From Bacteroidota bacterium (GTDB lineage: Bacteria > Bacteroidota > Ignavibacteria > Kryptoniales > JAKASW01), in assembly GCA_021825585.1 (NCBI GenBank), contig JAKAGT010000012.1:62001-126000 (forward strand): a stretch of DNA of 64,000 bases, given 5' to 3'. How positions within the stretch are numbered: the first letter of the stretch is position 1; each line of letters begins with the position of its first letter. A program made the position numbers and the translations under genes. Below the pieces are notes generated by a model, which made no database searches, was not told the DNA's origin, and was given only the letters and a program-made list of their open reading frames with translations. Positions 27,924 to 36,692 of this stretch are shown here, one piece after another.

Positions 27924-28450
27924 CTATTCCCTCTACTTGAGATGTTTTTCGAATATTGGACGAGCGTCTTGCTCGCGACATATCCACGCGCCTTGAGAAA
28001 GGTGTGCACGTTGGAATTGTATACATACACGCTCATTAGAATATACTCGACCTTCTGTTCTTTCGCCATCCTTTCGACTTCGGCGAGCAGCGCGCTCCCG
28101 ATGCCATGTTTGCGCCACCTCTTGTCGGTCACCGCATAAGGGAGGTAGAAATAGTTATCGGATTCGTAAACTGTCACATAGCCGACAACCTTCCCCTTGG
28201 CTGCTGCAACAAGCATAAGGCCGCCGCCCCCCTCGACGAAATGGAGGAAGTCCTCGGCCTTCATTTTCTGGCCGGGATAATTTTCAATTTCCTTTACCCC
28301 TTTGCTCAATTTAACGACCATTTCCAGATCGGCCCTCTTGGCGCGTCGGATTACGAACGGCGGTATCTCCCGTCCGCCCGTCTTCCTGAGGTCACCCCCG
28401 GCGGCGCGTCTTCTTTTCCCTGTTTGTTTCATATATGATTCGTACTCCAT
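27920..28450 (-). CDS. GNAT-family N-acetyltransferase
   Basis: Up to 176 residues; the start is uncertain (28450, or Met at 28432), both overlapping the end of coaX. The acetyl-CoA binding motif is VTDKRWRKHGIGSALLAEVER, preceded by VVGYVTVYESDN and followed by YILMSVYVYNSNVHTFLKARGY, the usual strand 5-helix-strand 6 arrangement. The Lys/Arg-rich N-terminal extension (about 30 residues) is probably disordered. The substrate cannot be told; a RimI-like protein acetylation role is possible. Confidence 0.85.
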   Translation of the reverse strand: MEYESYMKQTGKRRRAAGGDLRKTGGREIPPFVIRRAKRADLEMVVKLSKGVKEIENYPGQKMKAEDFLHFVEGGGGLMLVAAAKGKVVGYVTVYESDNYFYLPYAVTDKRWRKHGIGSALLAEVERMAKEQKVEYILMSVYVYNSNVHTFLKARGYVASKTLVQYSKNISSRGNR

Positions 28451-29183
28451 CTAGGACAAGTGTCGGTTCAATGTAATCGATCAGACTGGTTTCGGCGGCG
28501 ATAATTTTCGCGTATCCCCCGGTGGCAATGACTTTCGAGTCGCTTCCCAGGACGGCTTTCATCCTTCGCACCATCCCTTCCATCGCATCGACGGCCCCGT
28601 ACATTATTCCGCTTTGCATGCTTGATACGGTGGTCCTCCCGATGACTTCCGGCGGGAAACTCAATTCAATCCTCGGAAGCTTTGCTGCTTTCCTTTGCAG
28701 GTCCGTAGCCGCAGTCTCGAGACCTGGCGCGATGGCGCCTCCCAGATATGCCCCTTCGGCCGAGACGGCGTCGAACGTAGTCGCGGTACCGAAGTCCAGT
28801 ATGATGAGCGGAGTGCCGCCGTATTTCTTGTGGCCGGCAACCGCGTTGCAGATTCTATCGCTCCCGACCGCTGCGGGTTCGTCGTAGGCTATCCTGATAC
28901 CAAGCTCCAGGCCCGCGTTCACCGACAACGGCTCACACTTGAAGTACTTCTCTGACATTCTCACGAGAATTCCCGTCAAGTTCGGGACGACGGAAGATAT
29001 TCCAACTCCCTCGACGTCGCTCACCTTGATCCCGTGGTGCTTGAGAAGCGACAGGACTACGATTCCAATTTCATCTTCGGTTCGGACGACCTCGCTTGCT
29101 ACGCGATAGTCTCGTCTCAGCTTTCCTCTGTCGAACACGCCGAACTGCGTATGCGTGTTTCCTACGTCTATGCAAAGCAGCAT
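28392..29183 (-). CDS. coaX: Type III pantothenate kinase
   Basis: 263 residues. The ASKHA-fold phosphate loop is MLLCIDVGNTHTQFGVF, with GISSVVPNL, the Asp-containing YDEPAAVGSDRICN, and LIILDFGTATTFDAVS plus YLGGAIAPGLE. These are diagnostic of CoaX. It phosphorylates pantothenate as the first step of coenzyme A synthesis and is feedback-resistant in this class. Its ATG shares one base with the stop of birA (TGATG). The birA-coaX pairing is common in bacteria. Confidence 0.96.
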   Translation of the reverse strand: MLLCIDVGNTHTQFGVFDRGKLRRDYRVASEVVRTEDEIGIVVLSLLKHHGIKVSDVEGVGISSVVPNLTGILVRMSEKYFKCEPLSVNAGLELGIRIAYDEPAAVGSDRICNAVAGHKKYGGTPLIILDFGTATTFDAVSAEGAYLGGAIAPGLETAATDLQRKAAKLPRIELSFPPEVIGRTTVSSMQSGIMYGAVDAMEGMVRRMKAVLGSDSKVIATGGYAKIIAAETSLIDYIEPTLVLDGVRIIYETNREKKTRRRG

Positions 29184-29950
29184 CAGGCTGTCTCTCCTAT
29201 TATTGATACTTCACCGGCAGTAAACTTTTTCAACCCCGACTCGGTCTGAATCACTATGGCACCTTCATCCGTAATCTCGTCGCAGACTCCCTCGTAGGTT
29301 TCATCGGCAAGCCTCAATCTGATCTTCCTCCCGAACATGCCAGACCTGTCTCGCCATCTTTTCATGACCGAATAGAAATCCCTCGCCCGAACGGTTTCGT
29401 ATATCGAGCCGAACCTTCCCAGTACCGCCGACAGAATCTCATCCCGGTCGAACTTCTTCCCCGTTTGAGCCAGGAGCGAAGTTGCCCTGGCGGAGATTTC
29501 GGCAGGGAAGCTCTTCTGATTCACATTCAATCCGACACCTAGTACCACGCTGCTCAATTCATCGGAACTGAAGACGGACTCGAGAAGAATGCCGCATACT
29601 TTCTTCGACCCGAGGAGGACGTCGTTGGGCCATTTGAGCTCAGGCTTCACCCTCGTAACATCTTCGAGCGCCTCGGCAACCGCCACCGCCGCAGAAAATG
29701 TGAGGACAAAGACTTCGTCTCTTTCGAGGAATGCAGGACGCAAGAGGACAGAAAAGAGCAGATTGGAAAGGGGTTCCGATTCCCATTTCCTCCCGAACCG
29801 CCCGCGTCCGCCGGATTGCTCGTCTGCGACGACAACACTCCCTTCAGGGAAGCCCTCATCCGCAAGCTTTAGCAGGTAGGAATTTGTTGACTCAATCTTA
29901 TCGAATCGATATATCTCGTAGTTCAAAACTCTTTGAAAATTTAATCGCAA
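29183..29950 (-). CDS. birA: Biotin-[acetyl-CoA carboxylase] ligase (no DNA-binding domain)
   Basis: 255 residues with the biotin-ligase core: ESTNSYLLKL, GGRGRFGRKWES (the flexible biotinyl-AMP loop), LKWPNDVLLGSKKVCGILLE and GVGLNVNQKSFP. A small SH3-like C-terminal domain follows (RLADETYEGVCDEITDEGAIVIQ). The N-terminal helix-turn-helix of group II BirA is absent, so it is a monofunctional ligase. It activates biotin and attaches it to the biotin carboxyl carrier protein. It is the first gene of the birA-coaX-acetyltransferase-mutase operon. Confidence 0.95.
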   Translation of the reverse strand: MRLNFQRVLNYEIYRFDKIESTNSYLLKLADEGFPEGSVVVADEQSGGRGRFGRKWESEPLSNLLFSVLLRPAFLERDEVFVLTFSAAVAVAEALEDVTRVKPELKWPNDVLLGSKKVCGILLESVFSSDELSSVVLGVGLNVNQKSFPAEISARATSLLAQTGKKFDRDEILSAVLGRFGSIYETVRARDFYSVMKRWRDRSGMFGRKIRLRLADETYEGVCDEITDEGAIVIQTESGLKKFTAGEVSIIGETA

Positions 29951-30142
29951 AGCCCTTCAAACGCAATTAGGCCCATTGGAAAGAAAACAACGGTTTTCTT
30001 GAAACTAAATTCCCGCACAGATGTTCTTTTTGAGAGGCCCACAGGGCTTCGGGATGTCAGGCTGGGATCTCTGATGTCAGCCCCTTCAGATCAGTCGGTT
30101 GTATTGAACCTAACTTTCACGATTTAGCAGCATAATAAATAA

Positions 30143-30298
30143 CCGGGAGTAGCCCCATTCGCGGCACCATATAACTCGGGCTTAATATTGGGGGCAAGCG
30201 CAGGATTACGCTATTTCTTCAACAGGAACTGGTCGGCACAGGCAAGGGTCGGTTTTGGTTTCTACACTTTCGCCCTCGGCGTCGACTACAGTTTCTGA
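30143..30298 (+). pseudogene. C-terminal remnant of an outer-membrane beta-barrel gene
   Basis: Between an in-frame TAA (30140-30142) and TGA (30296-30298) the frame reads 51 residues. It includes GLILGASAGLRYFFNRNW and GFGFYTFALGVDYSF, alternating aromatic strands ending in Phe as in an outer-membrane barrel C-terminus. There is no start codon, signal peptide or N-terminal part. A terminator follows directly, as expected for the 3' end of a once-intact gene. Confidence 0.65.
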
Positions 30299-30323
30299 GA
30301 CCAACCCTGATTTAATGATCAGG

Positions 30324-30355
30324 GGGCGGACCGAAATCAATCGGACCGCCCTTTT
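30324..30355 (+). terminator. Rho-independent terminator after the barrel remnant
   Basis: An 11-bp stem with one A-A mismatch (GGGCGGACCGA / TCGGACCGCCC), a 6-nt loop, and a TTTT tail followed by CTATTT. Confidence 0.85.
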
Positions 30356-30424
30356 CTATTTACCCTTCACTGAGTGCATGGAAATTTGTGCGGAAAAATG
30401 CAAATTGTAAAAAACGGAGAACCA

Positions 30425-31303
30425 ATGAAGACTTTTGCAGCGTTGATGCTCGCGATTGTATTGTTCGCAACAGCAAATGCACAGACTCTCCAGGATTCAG
30501 TGGATGCGCTCGCACGGAATTACAAGGGCGATGTGGGTATCTATGCCATCAATCTCAGAAACGGCGAGACCGTTACCTATAATGCCGACAAGATGTTCCC
30601 TACTGCCAGCGTCATAAAGATCTATGTGCTCGCTAAACTCTATAAGGACATAAATGAAGGAAAGCTCTCCATGAACGACGAGGTCGTCCTTCATGATTCC
30701 GACAAGGTTCCCGGAAGCGGCATCCTCCTTTTCATGCACGACGGATTGAAGCTTACACTCGGAGACCTGTCCTGGCTGATGATTAACATGAGCGACAACG
30801 TGGCCGCAAATTTCCTTACGGATGAGGTCGGCGGAGTTGAAAGAGTCACCGATTACATACGCTCCCTCGGGTTAACTCATACAATGGAGCTTGCGAAGAT
30901 ATTCGACAAGAGCGTATACAGCGATTCTACTTTGAGGAGAGAATACGGCATCGGCGTCACAACCCCGCGTGAGACCGGCGTCTTCCTGACTAAGCTGTAC
31001 AAAGGCGAAATAGTCAACAAGAAGAGTTCACAGGCAATGATAGACCTGATGAAATACCAGTTTTACGACACAAGCATCCCGCGGTTCCTCCCGACATACC
31101 GCGATACGATAGAGATCGCCCACAAGACCGGGGCGCTCAACGCCACGCGGAACGATGTCGCGATCATTTACACGCCGAGAACCAATTACGTCCTCTGCGT
31201 CTTCACCACACACAATGCAGACCAGCGCTGGATTACCGACAACAAGTCGGAGATATTCATTGCAAAGATCTCCAAGCTTGTGTATGATAACTTCGTGAAA
31301 TGA
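30425..31303 (+). CDS. Class A beta-lactamase-like secreted serine hydrolase
   Basis: 292 residues from ATG 30425 (GGAG 6 bp upstream), with a signal peptide of about 20 residues ending ATANAQ. The penicillin-recognising motifs are present: nucleophile Ser62 in TASVIKIY (SxxK), MSDN (SDN) and HKTG (KTG). A clear ExxxN omega-loop motif holding the deacylating Glu is not visible; the corresponding stretch (SVYSDSTLRREYGIGVTTPRE) is short. It may be a D,D-peptidase/esterase-like or weak beta-lactamase rather than a resistance enzyme. Predicted periplasmic. The stop overlaps the start of the next gene. Confidence 0.85.
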   Translation: MKTFAALMLAIVLFATANAQTLQDSVDALARNYKGDVGIYAINLRNGETVTYNADKMFPTASVIKIYVLAKLYKDINEGKLSMNDEVVLHDSDKVPGSGILLFMHDGLKLTLGDLSWLMINMSDNVAANFLTDEVGGVERVTDYIRSLGLTHTMELAKIFDKSVYSDSTLRREYGIGVTTPRETGVFLTKLYKGEIVNKKSSQAMIDLMKYQFYDTSIPRFLPTYRDTIEIAHKTGALNATRNDVAIIYTPRTNYVLCVFTTHNADQRWITDNKSEIFIAKISKLVYDNFVK

Positions 31304-32190
31304 CGCCTTTAATCGTCGCAGCCCTGGTACTGGTTTCTGTCGCGTTAGCTTCCGCGCTTCACTTCGGCCCGCAGAAGCTGCTAATGCCGGAGCGCAGAAA
31401 ACCGGAATATTACCAAAAGAAGCTCGGATTCAGCCACCCGTCGCAAATCGGCCTCGGTTTCGTGTCCAAGACCTTGACAACAGCCGACGGCTACAAGCTC
31501 TCCTACTGGATGCTGGACAACCCGAAATGCGACGGCGCAAAGGGGACAATTATCTACCTGCACGGCATCACCGACTCGAAGGTCAGCGGGCTTAATTACG
31601 CCAAAGCCTTTGCCTCATCCTGCCGTAAGTTTTATCTGATCGACTTGCGCCGCCACGGCGAAAGCGAAGGGAAGTATTGCACTTACGGTTATTACGAAAA
31701 GCACGATGTCATCAGGCTGATCGATGAAATAAAGAGAGCCAATCCCCAGACGGAAATCGTGCTTCTTGGTGTCTCCATGGGAGCGGCAATCGCCATCCAG
31801 ACTGCAGCGATCGACAAGCGAATATCGCGCGTGGTCGCAATAGCACCGTTTTATGACCTCTTCTCAATCGCCCTTGATCATGAATCTCATCAAATAGGGA
31901 TCAGAAGCAGCTCCCTCCTGAAGCTCGTCATGCATCGCGCGGAACGAATGGCTGAATTCAAGGCAGGCGATGTCTCTCCCGCGAAAGACATCGCAAGAGT
32001 GGATGTCCCCATCCTGATCGTACACGGCGAACATGACAAAACGGTCAAGGTGAAATACTCGAAAGAGCTGGTGAAGCTGAACAGAAACGCCGAGTTACTC
32101 ATGGTACCGGGTGCCGGACACGCGGACGTCCTGGAAATAGGAGGTGAAGGGTACGTCAGAAAATTGTCGGAATTCCTGAATATGCGATAA
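31300..32190 (+). CDS. Membrane-anchored alpha/beta hydrolase
   Basis: 296 residues; the ATG overlaps the upstream stop (ATGA). An N-terminal hydrophobic helix (about 3-20) suggests membrane anchoring. The alpha/beta-hydrolase core has an oxyanion-hole HGITDSK, DLRRHGESEGKYCTYGYYEKHD, nucleophile Ser159 in LLGVSMGAAIAI, Asp in ILIVHGEHDKTV and His in GAGHADVL. It resembles the BEM46/serine aminopeptidase-like group of acyl esterases; the substrate is unknown. Coupling to the upstream serine hydrolase suggests a common periplasmic or membrane-associated job. Confidence 0.88.
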   Translation: MTPLIVAALVLVSVALASALHFGPQKLLMPERRKPEYYQKKLGFSHPSQIGLGFVSKTLTTADGYKLSYWMLDNPKCDGAKGTIIYLHGITDSKVSGLNYAKAFASSCRKFYLIDLRRHGESEGKYCTYGYYEKHDVIRLIDEIKRANPQTEIVLLGVSMGAAIAIQTAAIDKRISRVVAIAPFYDLFSIALDHESHQIGIRSSSLLKLVMHRAERMAEFKAGDVSPAKDIARVDVPILIVHGEHDKTVKVKYSKELVKLNRNAELLMVPGAGHADVLEIGGEGYVRKLSEFLNMR

Positions 32191-32195
32191 AAAAA

Positions 32196-32218
32196 ACCCG
32201 CCCTGGGCAAGGGCGGGT
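32196..32218. terminator. GC-rich hairpin after the hydrolase pair
   Basis: A perfect 8-bp stem (ACCCGCCC / GGGCGGGT) with a 7-nt loop begins 5 bp after the stop codon. The A-tract precedes the stem and no T-tract follows, so it is an imperfect terminator for the plus strand. Confidence 0.6.
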
Positions 32219-32476
32219 AGAAGGAGGCATTCTAGGTAGGTCCTTCTTTGAGTGCTGGCTACTTATTTAGACGAACCGATTCTTTCTTTGTTACATGAGC
32301 GCAAGAAAAATTCTGAACTCTTCTGCAATTTCTCTTCATTTTTGCGACTAAACCACAATCTGATTCGCTACATCAAATATCCGGGTCGCGTTTGACGGGG
32401 TTTCGTGGAACAAAATCGGGCGAATTGTCATTTATAATGGTGAGAATTAAATTCAAGAGAACAAAACTGGACAAAC

Positions 32477-33550
32477 ATGCGTTGGTCGATTCCCGTTGGG
32501 AAATTATTCGGCATTCCAATCAGGGTACATCTCACTTTTTTGATCCTTCTCGCATTTATTTGGTATGTGGAGACTTCCGTAAGCGGTCCGACAGCAGGTC
32601 TGCGCAGCTTGGTCTTCTGGACATTGATATTCCTGTGTGTCCTTTTGCACGAGCTCGGACATAGTCTGGTGGCAAAATCTTACGGGCTCACAATTGCCTC
32701 CATAGTACTTCTACCCATAGGTGGAGTCTCTCAAATCACTGAAATACCGCGGGATCCCATAAAAGAAGTCGGGATGACGATCGCCGGCCCTATCGTAAAT
32801 TTCGTAATCGCAGGGGTTTTGCTCTTCCTCGGCAAATTGGCAGCCCCTTCGCTTCAGTTTTCTGAAATCTCACTTCAGAGCGGGAGCATCGTCGTCGATC
32901 TGTTCTGGGCAAACGTCATGCTGGGACTCTTCAACATCATTCCTGCTTATCCGATGGACGGAGGAAGAATACTGCGCGGATTCATCGCCATGCGTAAGGA
33001 GTATGCTGAAGCCACCAGGCTCGCCGCCGACGTCGGGAAAATGTTCGCGATCGGGTTCATAATTATAGGATTATTCTACAATTGGTGGCTCATTCTGATC
33101 GGGATCTTCATTTTCAGCGGTGCAAACTCCGAGGTGGAGGCCGCATTACTCTCATCGACGCTGGAGAAAATCCAGGTGAGCGATCTAATGATCACCGATT
33201 TCAAGACTATCTCCCCCGATGAACCCCTGACCGCCATCGTGGATAAGTCCCTCCACACTTTCCAGAACGATTTCCCTGTTCTGGACGACGGCAAGTTTGT
33301 CGGGATTCTGCTGCGGTCATCGGTAATCGAGTCCCTCCACAACCACATGCACGAAAAGAGAGTCGGGGAAATTGCCCGAAAGAACTTTCCAGTAATCTCG
33401 CCGGACCAGACCGCCGCCGAAGCGCTCAGTACCATGCGAGCGGCAAACGTGACCGTCGCCCCTGTGGAACAGGACGGCGCACTGCACGGGATCATAACAA
33501 TAGAAAAACTTCTAGAAGCATCGGATGTATTCAATGAAAAAACAAAATAG
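32477..33550 (+). CDS. Site-2-protease family zinc metalloprotease (M50) with CBS domains
   Basis: 357 residues with about six membrane helices. The zinc site HELGH starts at His58 (LLHELGHSLVAKSYG), and the third ligand Asp is in NIIPAYPMDGGRILRG. The C-terminal third (about 235-350) is a pair of CBS domains (VSDLMITDFKTISPDEPL; KNFPVISPDQTAAEALST), which usually bind adenine nucleotides. It cleaves membrane-spanning substrates within the membrane; nucleotide sensing is inferred from the CBS pair. The gene overlaps the following lipoprotein gene by 26 bp. Confidence 0.93.
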   Translation: MRWSIPVGKLFGIPIRVHLTFLILLAFIWYVETSVSGPTAGLRSLVFWTLIFLCVLLHELGHSLVAKSYGLTIASIVLLPIGGVSQITEIPRDPIKEVGMTIAGPIVNFVIAGVLLFLGKLAAPSLQFSEISLQSGSIVVDLFWANVMLGLFNIIPAYPMDGGRILRGFIAMRKEYAEATRLAADVGKMFAIGFIIIGLFYNWWLILIGIFIFSGANSEVEAALLSSTLEKIQVSDLMITDFKTISPDEPLTAIVDKSLHTFQNDFPVLDDGKFVGILLRSSVIESLHNHMHEKRVGEIARKNFPVISPDQTAAEALSTMRAANVTVAPVEQDGALHGIITIEKLLEASDVFNEKTK

Positions 33551-34820
33551 CAAACCCGCCTTCAAGCCGCTCCTCTTCTTATCTGCGGCGCTGCTCGGCT
33601 TCTCTATACTCGTTTCCGGCTGCGCCCCGGCTATGAGGTCCTTCGCGCCGGATCTCAAAAACACTCTCTTCCTCCCGCGGTTCGGCTTCTTCATCATCAA
33701 TTACCCTTCTCTGGAATCCGACTCCTCGAAAGGCGATCTTTATGCGCGGCTCCGTTATGACGACGTGGCGTTCATACGCTCCGATTCCGGCTTTTCAGCG
33801 CATTACCAGTTCTCGGTAAATATTTTCTCGGACAAGGACCTCTCCCATCTCAAATACACGAAGATCTTCAACCGGCAATTGACCGTGCCGACTTATGCCG
33901 AGACGAATTCCACGACGAGGTATGATACGCTGGAAGACAGGATGACACTTCCACCGGGGAATTACTATGTCGTGTTGAAACTTTACGACTTCAATACGAA
34001 TCACACTTCGACCAGGGAATTCGAGCACTCTTTCAAGGATTTTCTTCGGGATCCGGTCGACATCAGCGATGTACTCCTCTACAGGCATTCGCATGAGAGC
34101 GGCGTGCCTGTCAGCAGGGTGAAGAGCGGCGTGGATAGTCTAATCGCAAAGTTCTTCATCACCGCCAAGAACATCCCGGCCAACATCTCTCTCCATGTGA
34201 ATGCAAGGTCCGCAGAGGCCCCCACAGCCATGGACACGACATTCGAGCTGACGCAGATAAACAACGTCCAGATGTATCGTCTCCCCGTCGATATTTCGGG
34301 ACTCGCCCCGGGTACTTATGCTTTCAGAGTATCGGTGAAGGGGAATGGGAATTCAAACTCTTCCCAGGCGGTATTTGAAATTCTTCGGGGAAAAGTCCCG
34401 CTTCTGCCGGCAGAACTAAACCAGGCCCTCGGGCCGCTGGCATATATAGCGACTTCCACCGAACTGGATTCGCTGAAAGAGGGCTCGTTTGAGGTGAGAC
34501 AGAAGAGTTTTCTCGACTTCTGGCTTAGCCGCACCGATTGGAACAAAGAGGCCGCAGAGGCGATGAGGGACGAGTTCTACAGGAGAGTCGATTTTGCAAA
34601 CGAACACTTTGCCGGCGGTCCTCAAAAGGGCTGGCAGTCCGACCGGGGGAGGATATACATCATCTACGGCCCGCCTGACGAAGTCGATGATCACAGCAAT
34701 AACTTCAATTCACCGCCTTACCAGATTTGGTATTATTATTCACTCCGGCTTGAGTTCGTTTTCCTGGATGAGTTCGGGACGGGGAACTACCAGCTCGTAC
34801 AATCGAGCCAGCTTCAGTAA
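33525..34820 (+). CDS. GWxTD-domain lipoprotein
   Basis: 431 residues (Met at 33525, alternative Met at 33534). The lipoprotein signal ends at Cys in LLGFSILVSGCAPAM. The C-terminal ~110 residues form a GWxTD domain: FLDFWLSRTDWNKEAAEA, FAGGPQKGWQSDRGRIYIIY and GPPDEVDDHSN; the name motif is GWQSD here instead of GWxTD. The middle part is beta-rich, probably Ig-like. Such proteins are common in FCB bacteria, with unknown function at the outer membrane. Overlap with the site-2 protease gene suggests coordinated expression. Confidence 0.85.
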   Translation: MYSMKKQNSKPAFKPLLFLSAALLGFSILVSGCAPAMRSFAPDLKNTLFLPRFGFFIINYPSLESDSSKGDLYARLRYDDVAFIRSDSGFSAHYQFSVNIFSDKDLSHLKYTKIFNRQLTVPTYAETNSTTRYDTLEDRMTLPPGNYYVVLKLYDFNTNHTSTREFEHSFKDFLRDPVDISDVLLYRHSHESGVPVSRVKSGVDSLIAKFFITAKNIPANISLHVNARSAEAPTAMDTTFELTQINNVQMYRLPVDISGLAPGTYAFRVSVKGNGNSNSSQAVFEILRGKVPLLPAELNQALGPLAYIATSTELDSLKEGSFEVRQKSFLDFWLSRTDWNKEAAEAMRDEFYRRVDFANEHFAGGPQKGWQSDRGRIYIIYGPPDEVDDHSNNFNSPPYQIWYYYSLRLEFVFLDEFGTGNYQLVQSSQLQ

Positions 34821-34833
34821 ATCGTTCAGGTCA

Positions 34834-34860
34834 ACACCCTTTCTGAAGAGGAAAGGGTGT
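34834..34860 (+). terminator. Hairpin after the GWxTD gene
   Basis: A perfect 10-bp stem (ACACCCTTTC / GAAAGGGTGT) with a 7-nt loop lies 13 bp after the stop; no T-tract follows. Confidence 0.55.
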
Positions 34861-35094
34861 GCCTGACTTGCCCTTCCGCAAATCCCAGCTGTCGTCTGAC
34901 AATTTGCTCGGATCGCGCTTAAGTCACCTTTAGCCAATAGTCCATTTTGCTGCCGATCTCAACCGGGCGTGTCACCTGCGGCGAAGCACCTTACTGACAC
35001 AACCGGTCGGACAAACCCGATTCTAATGTCGACCGATCAAACCTGTGGTGGACTTCGGGCGTCGATTTGAATATCGCAATTATCTTACATTATT

Positions 35095-36663
35095 ATGATG
35101 AAACGTAAGTGTCTCTACATAGCTGTATTTATTTTTGCCTCGCTTCGGGCGTCACTTCCCGCATCGGGGCAGGACACCGGAAAGGACCATCAGAACAGTT
35201 CCGTCTTCAAGGATTACAAACCGCCCGGACCGAACCAGCTTATCCGTCCTTCTGACGTCGTCTATCAGTTATGGGAAGGATTCGCGCTTGTACGTGAGGC
35301 AAACGCCGGCGACCCCGCGGCACAAAACGAGCTGGGACTCCGCTATCTGTTGGGAGAGGGGTTTCCTGTCGACACCTCACGAGCAGTTTATTGGATTACG
35401 AAAGCTGCAGACCAGAATATGTCGATTGCCGAATACAACCTCGGAGTGTTTCTAAACAACGGCTGGGGAATAAAATGGAATCCCTTCAAGGCATTCGTCC
35501 GGTTCAAAGCCGCCGCCGAACAGCATCTTCCGGACGCCGAGTTTGCACTGGGTCTCGCGTACACTGACAACCTCACAGTGGCGCGCGACTGGACCGTGGC
35601 ATACCGGTGGCTGAAGGCCGCCGCCGACCAGAAGTATGAGCCCGCGAGCCAGGTGCTGAAAGAGTTCGTTCGCAGGGGGATACCGATACCGTCGGACAGC
35701 ACGCAGACCGCTAAGGCGGCACATGACACGTCTTCACCCGGAGCGGTGAAATCGTTCGAACTGGTTTACCTCAACTTCGGCCCGGACACGACGTCACACG
35801 TGAGCGATCTGACGCTGCTGGATGAGGCGTTTCGCGAAGGCGGAAAAGAACTCCGGAAGGCGCTCGGAGTCTCCACCATCTTCGAAAAGGGGAACCAGAA
35901 AGACACAAATGCCATAAGTGTAATCGAGAAGGCCGCCGACGTGGGAAGCCCTGAAGCGCTCGTACTTCTCGGCCGCTGCTATGAGAAGGGAGTGGGGATG
36001 GAGCAGGACAGGATACTTGCCGCGGAACAATATCTTCGGGCGGCACGCATGGATTCCCGTCACGCCTTGTCGCTTCTACTCCATCTCGTGCGGGAGAAAG
36101 GATTTCCTGAAGCAGTCGAGTCGTTGGCGAAGAAGGGTAACAGCGACGCGGCTTTCGTGTGGGTAGGTTTGACCGAACTCGGCCTCGACCAGCGGATCAC
36201 GGACAACCAGGCGTTCCGTCTCCTCTTGGCTGCAGCCGACGACAACAACATTCCCGCACTCATCGAGCTCGGGCGCTGCTATTACACGGGACAATGGACA
36301 AAGCCAAATCCGGAGCTGGGAAGGCAGTGCTGGCGGCGTGCGGTTTCGCTCGGCAGTCGTGAAGCGGAGATCAGGCTTGCTGCGGCGGCCGTCATCGCAG
36401 ACAGCAATTCGACGGGATCCTCCCTTGCCGGCATGATCGACACGCTGGCATCAGCGTCAAACGACGGTTCCATGCTGGCGCAGGTCGCACTGGGGTACTG
36501 CTATGAAAACGGAATAGGCGTGACACAAAACACGCCTGAAGCGGTCAAGCTATATCGTGAAAGTGCACAGCGCGGGAGTCAAACCGCGTATCACGCCCTC
36601 GAGAAAATGTACAACAGGTTGAGGCCGACGGACACGGAATTCAGAGTAGCAGAGAACAACTGA
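35095..36663 (+). CDS. Exported Sel1-repeat protein
   Basis: 522 residues, a signal peptide of about 25 residues (to LPASGQ), then Sel1-like repeats. Repeats such as GDPAAQNELGLRYLLGEGFP, ADQNMSIAEYNLGVFLNNGW and GSPEALVLLGRCYEKGVGM are spread over about residues 65-200 and 280-510. Sel1 repeats form an alpha-solenoid for protein-protein contacts. There is no catalytic domain. No strong Shine-Dalgarno is seen before the tandem ATGATG start. Monocistronic; converges on the deformylase operon. Confidence 0.88.
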   Translation: MMKRKCLYIAVFIFASLRASLPASGQDTGKDHQNSSVFKDYKPPGPNQLIRPSDVVYQLWEGFALVREANAGDPAAQNELGLRYLLGEGFPVDTSRAVYWITKAADQNMSIAEYNLGVFLNNGWGIKWNPFKAFVRFKAAAEQHLPDAEFALGLAYTDNLTVARDWTVAYRWLKAAADQKYEPASQVLKEFVRRGIPIPSDSTQTAKAAHDTSSPGAVKSFELVYLNFGPDTTSHVSDLTLLDEAFREGGKELRKALGVSTIFEKGNQKDTNAISVIEKAADVGSPEALVLLGRCYEKGVGMEQDRILAAEQYLRAARMDSRHALSLLLHLVREKGFPEAVESLAKKGNSDAAFVWVGLTELGLDQRITDNQAFRLLLAAADDNNIPALIELGRCYYTGQWTKPNPELGRQCWRRAVSLGSREAEIRLAAAAVIADSNSTGSSLAGMIDTLASASNDGSMLAQVALGYCYENGIGVTQNTPEAVKLYRESAQRGSQTAYHALEKMYNRLRPTDTEFRVAENN

Positions 36664-36692
36664 GGTAAGATCGGCCAGCGATGCCCTTTTGC

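Noticed and set aside
26871-28139. Long plus-strand frame opposite the mutase gene (422 codons)
   Set aside because: Antisense shadow of the phosphohexomutase and acetyltransferase genes; no motif or start signal.
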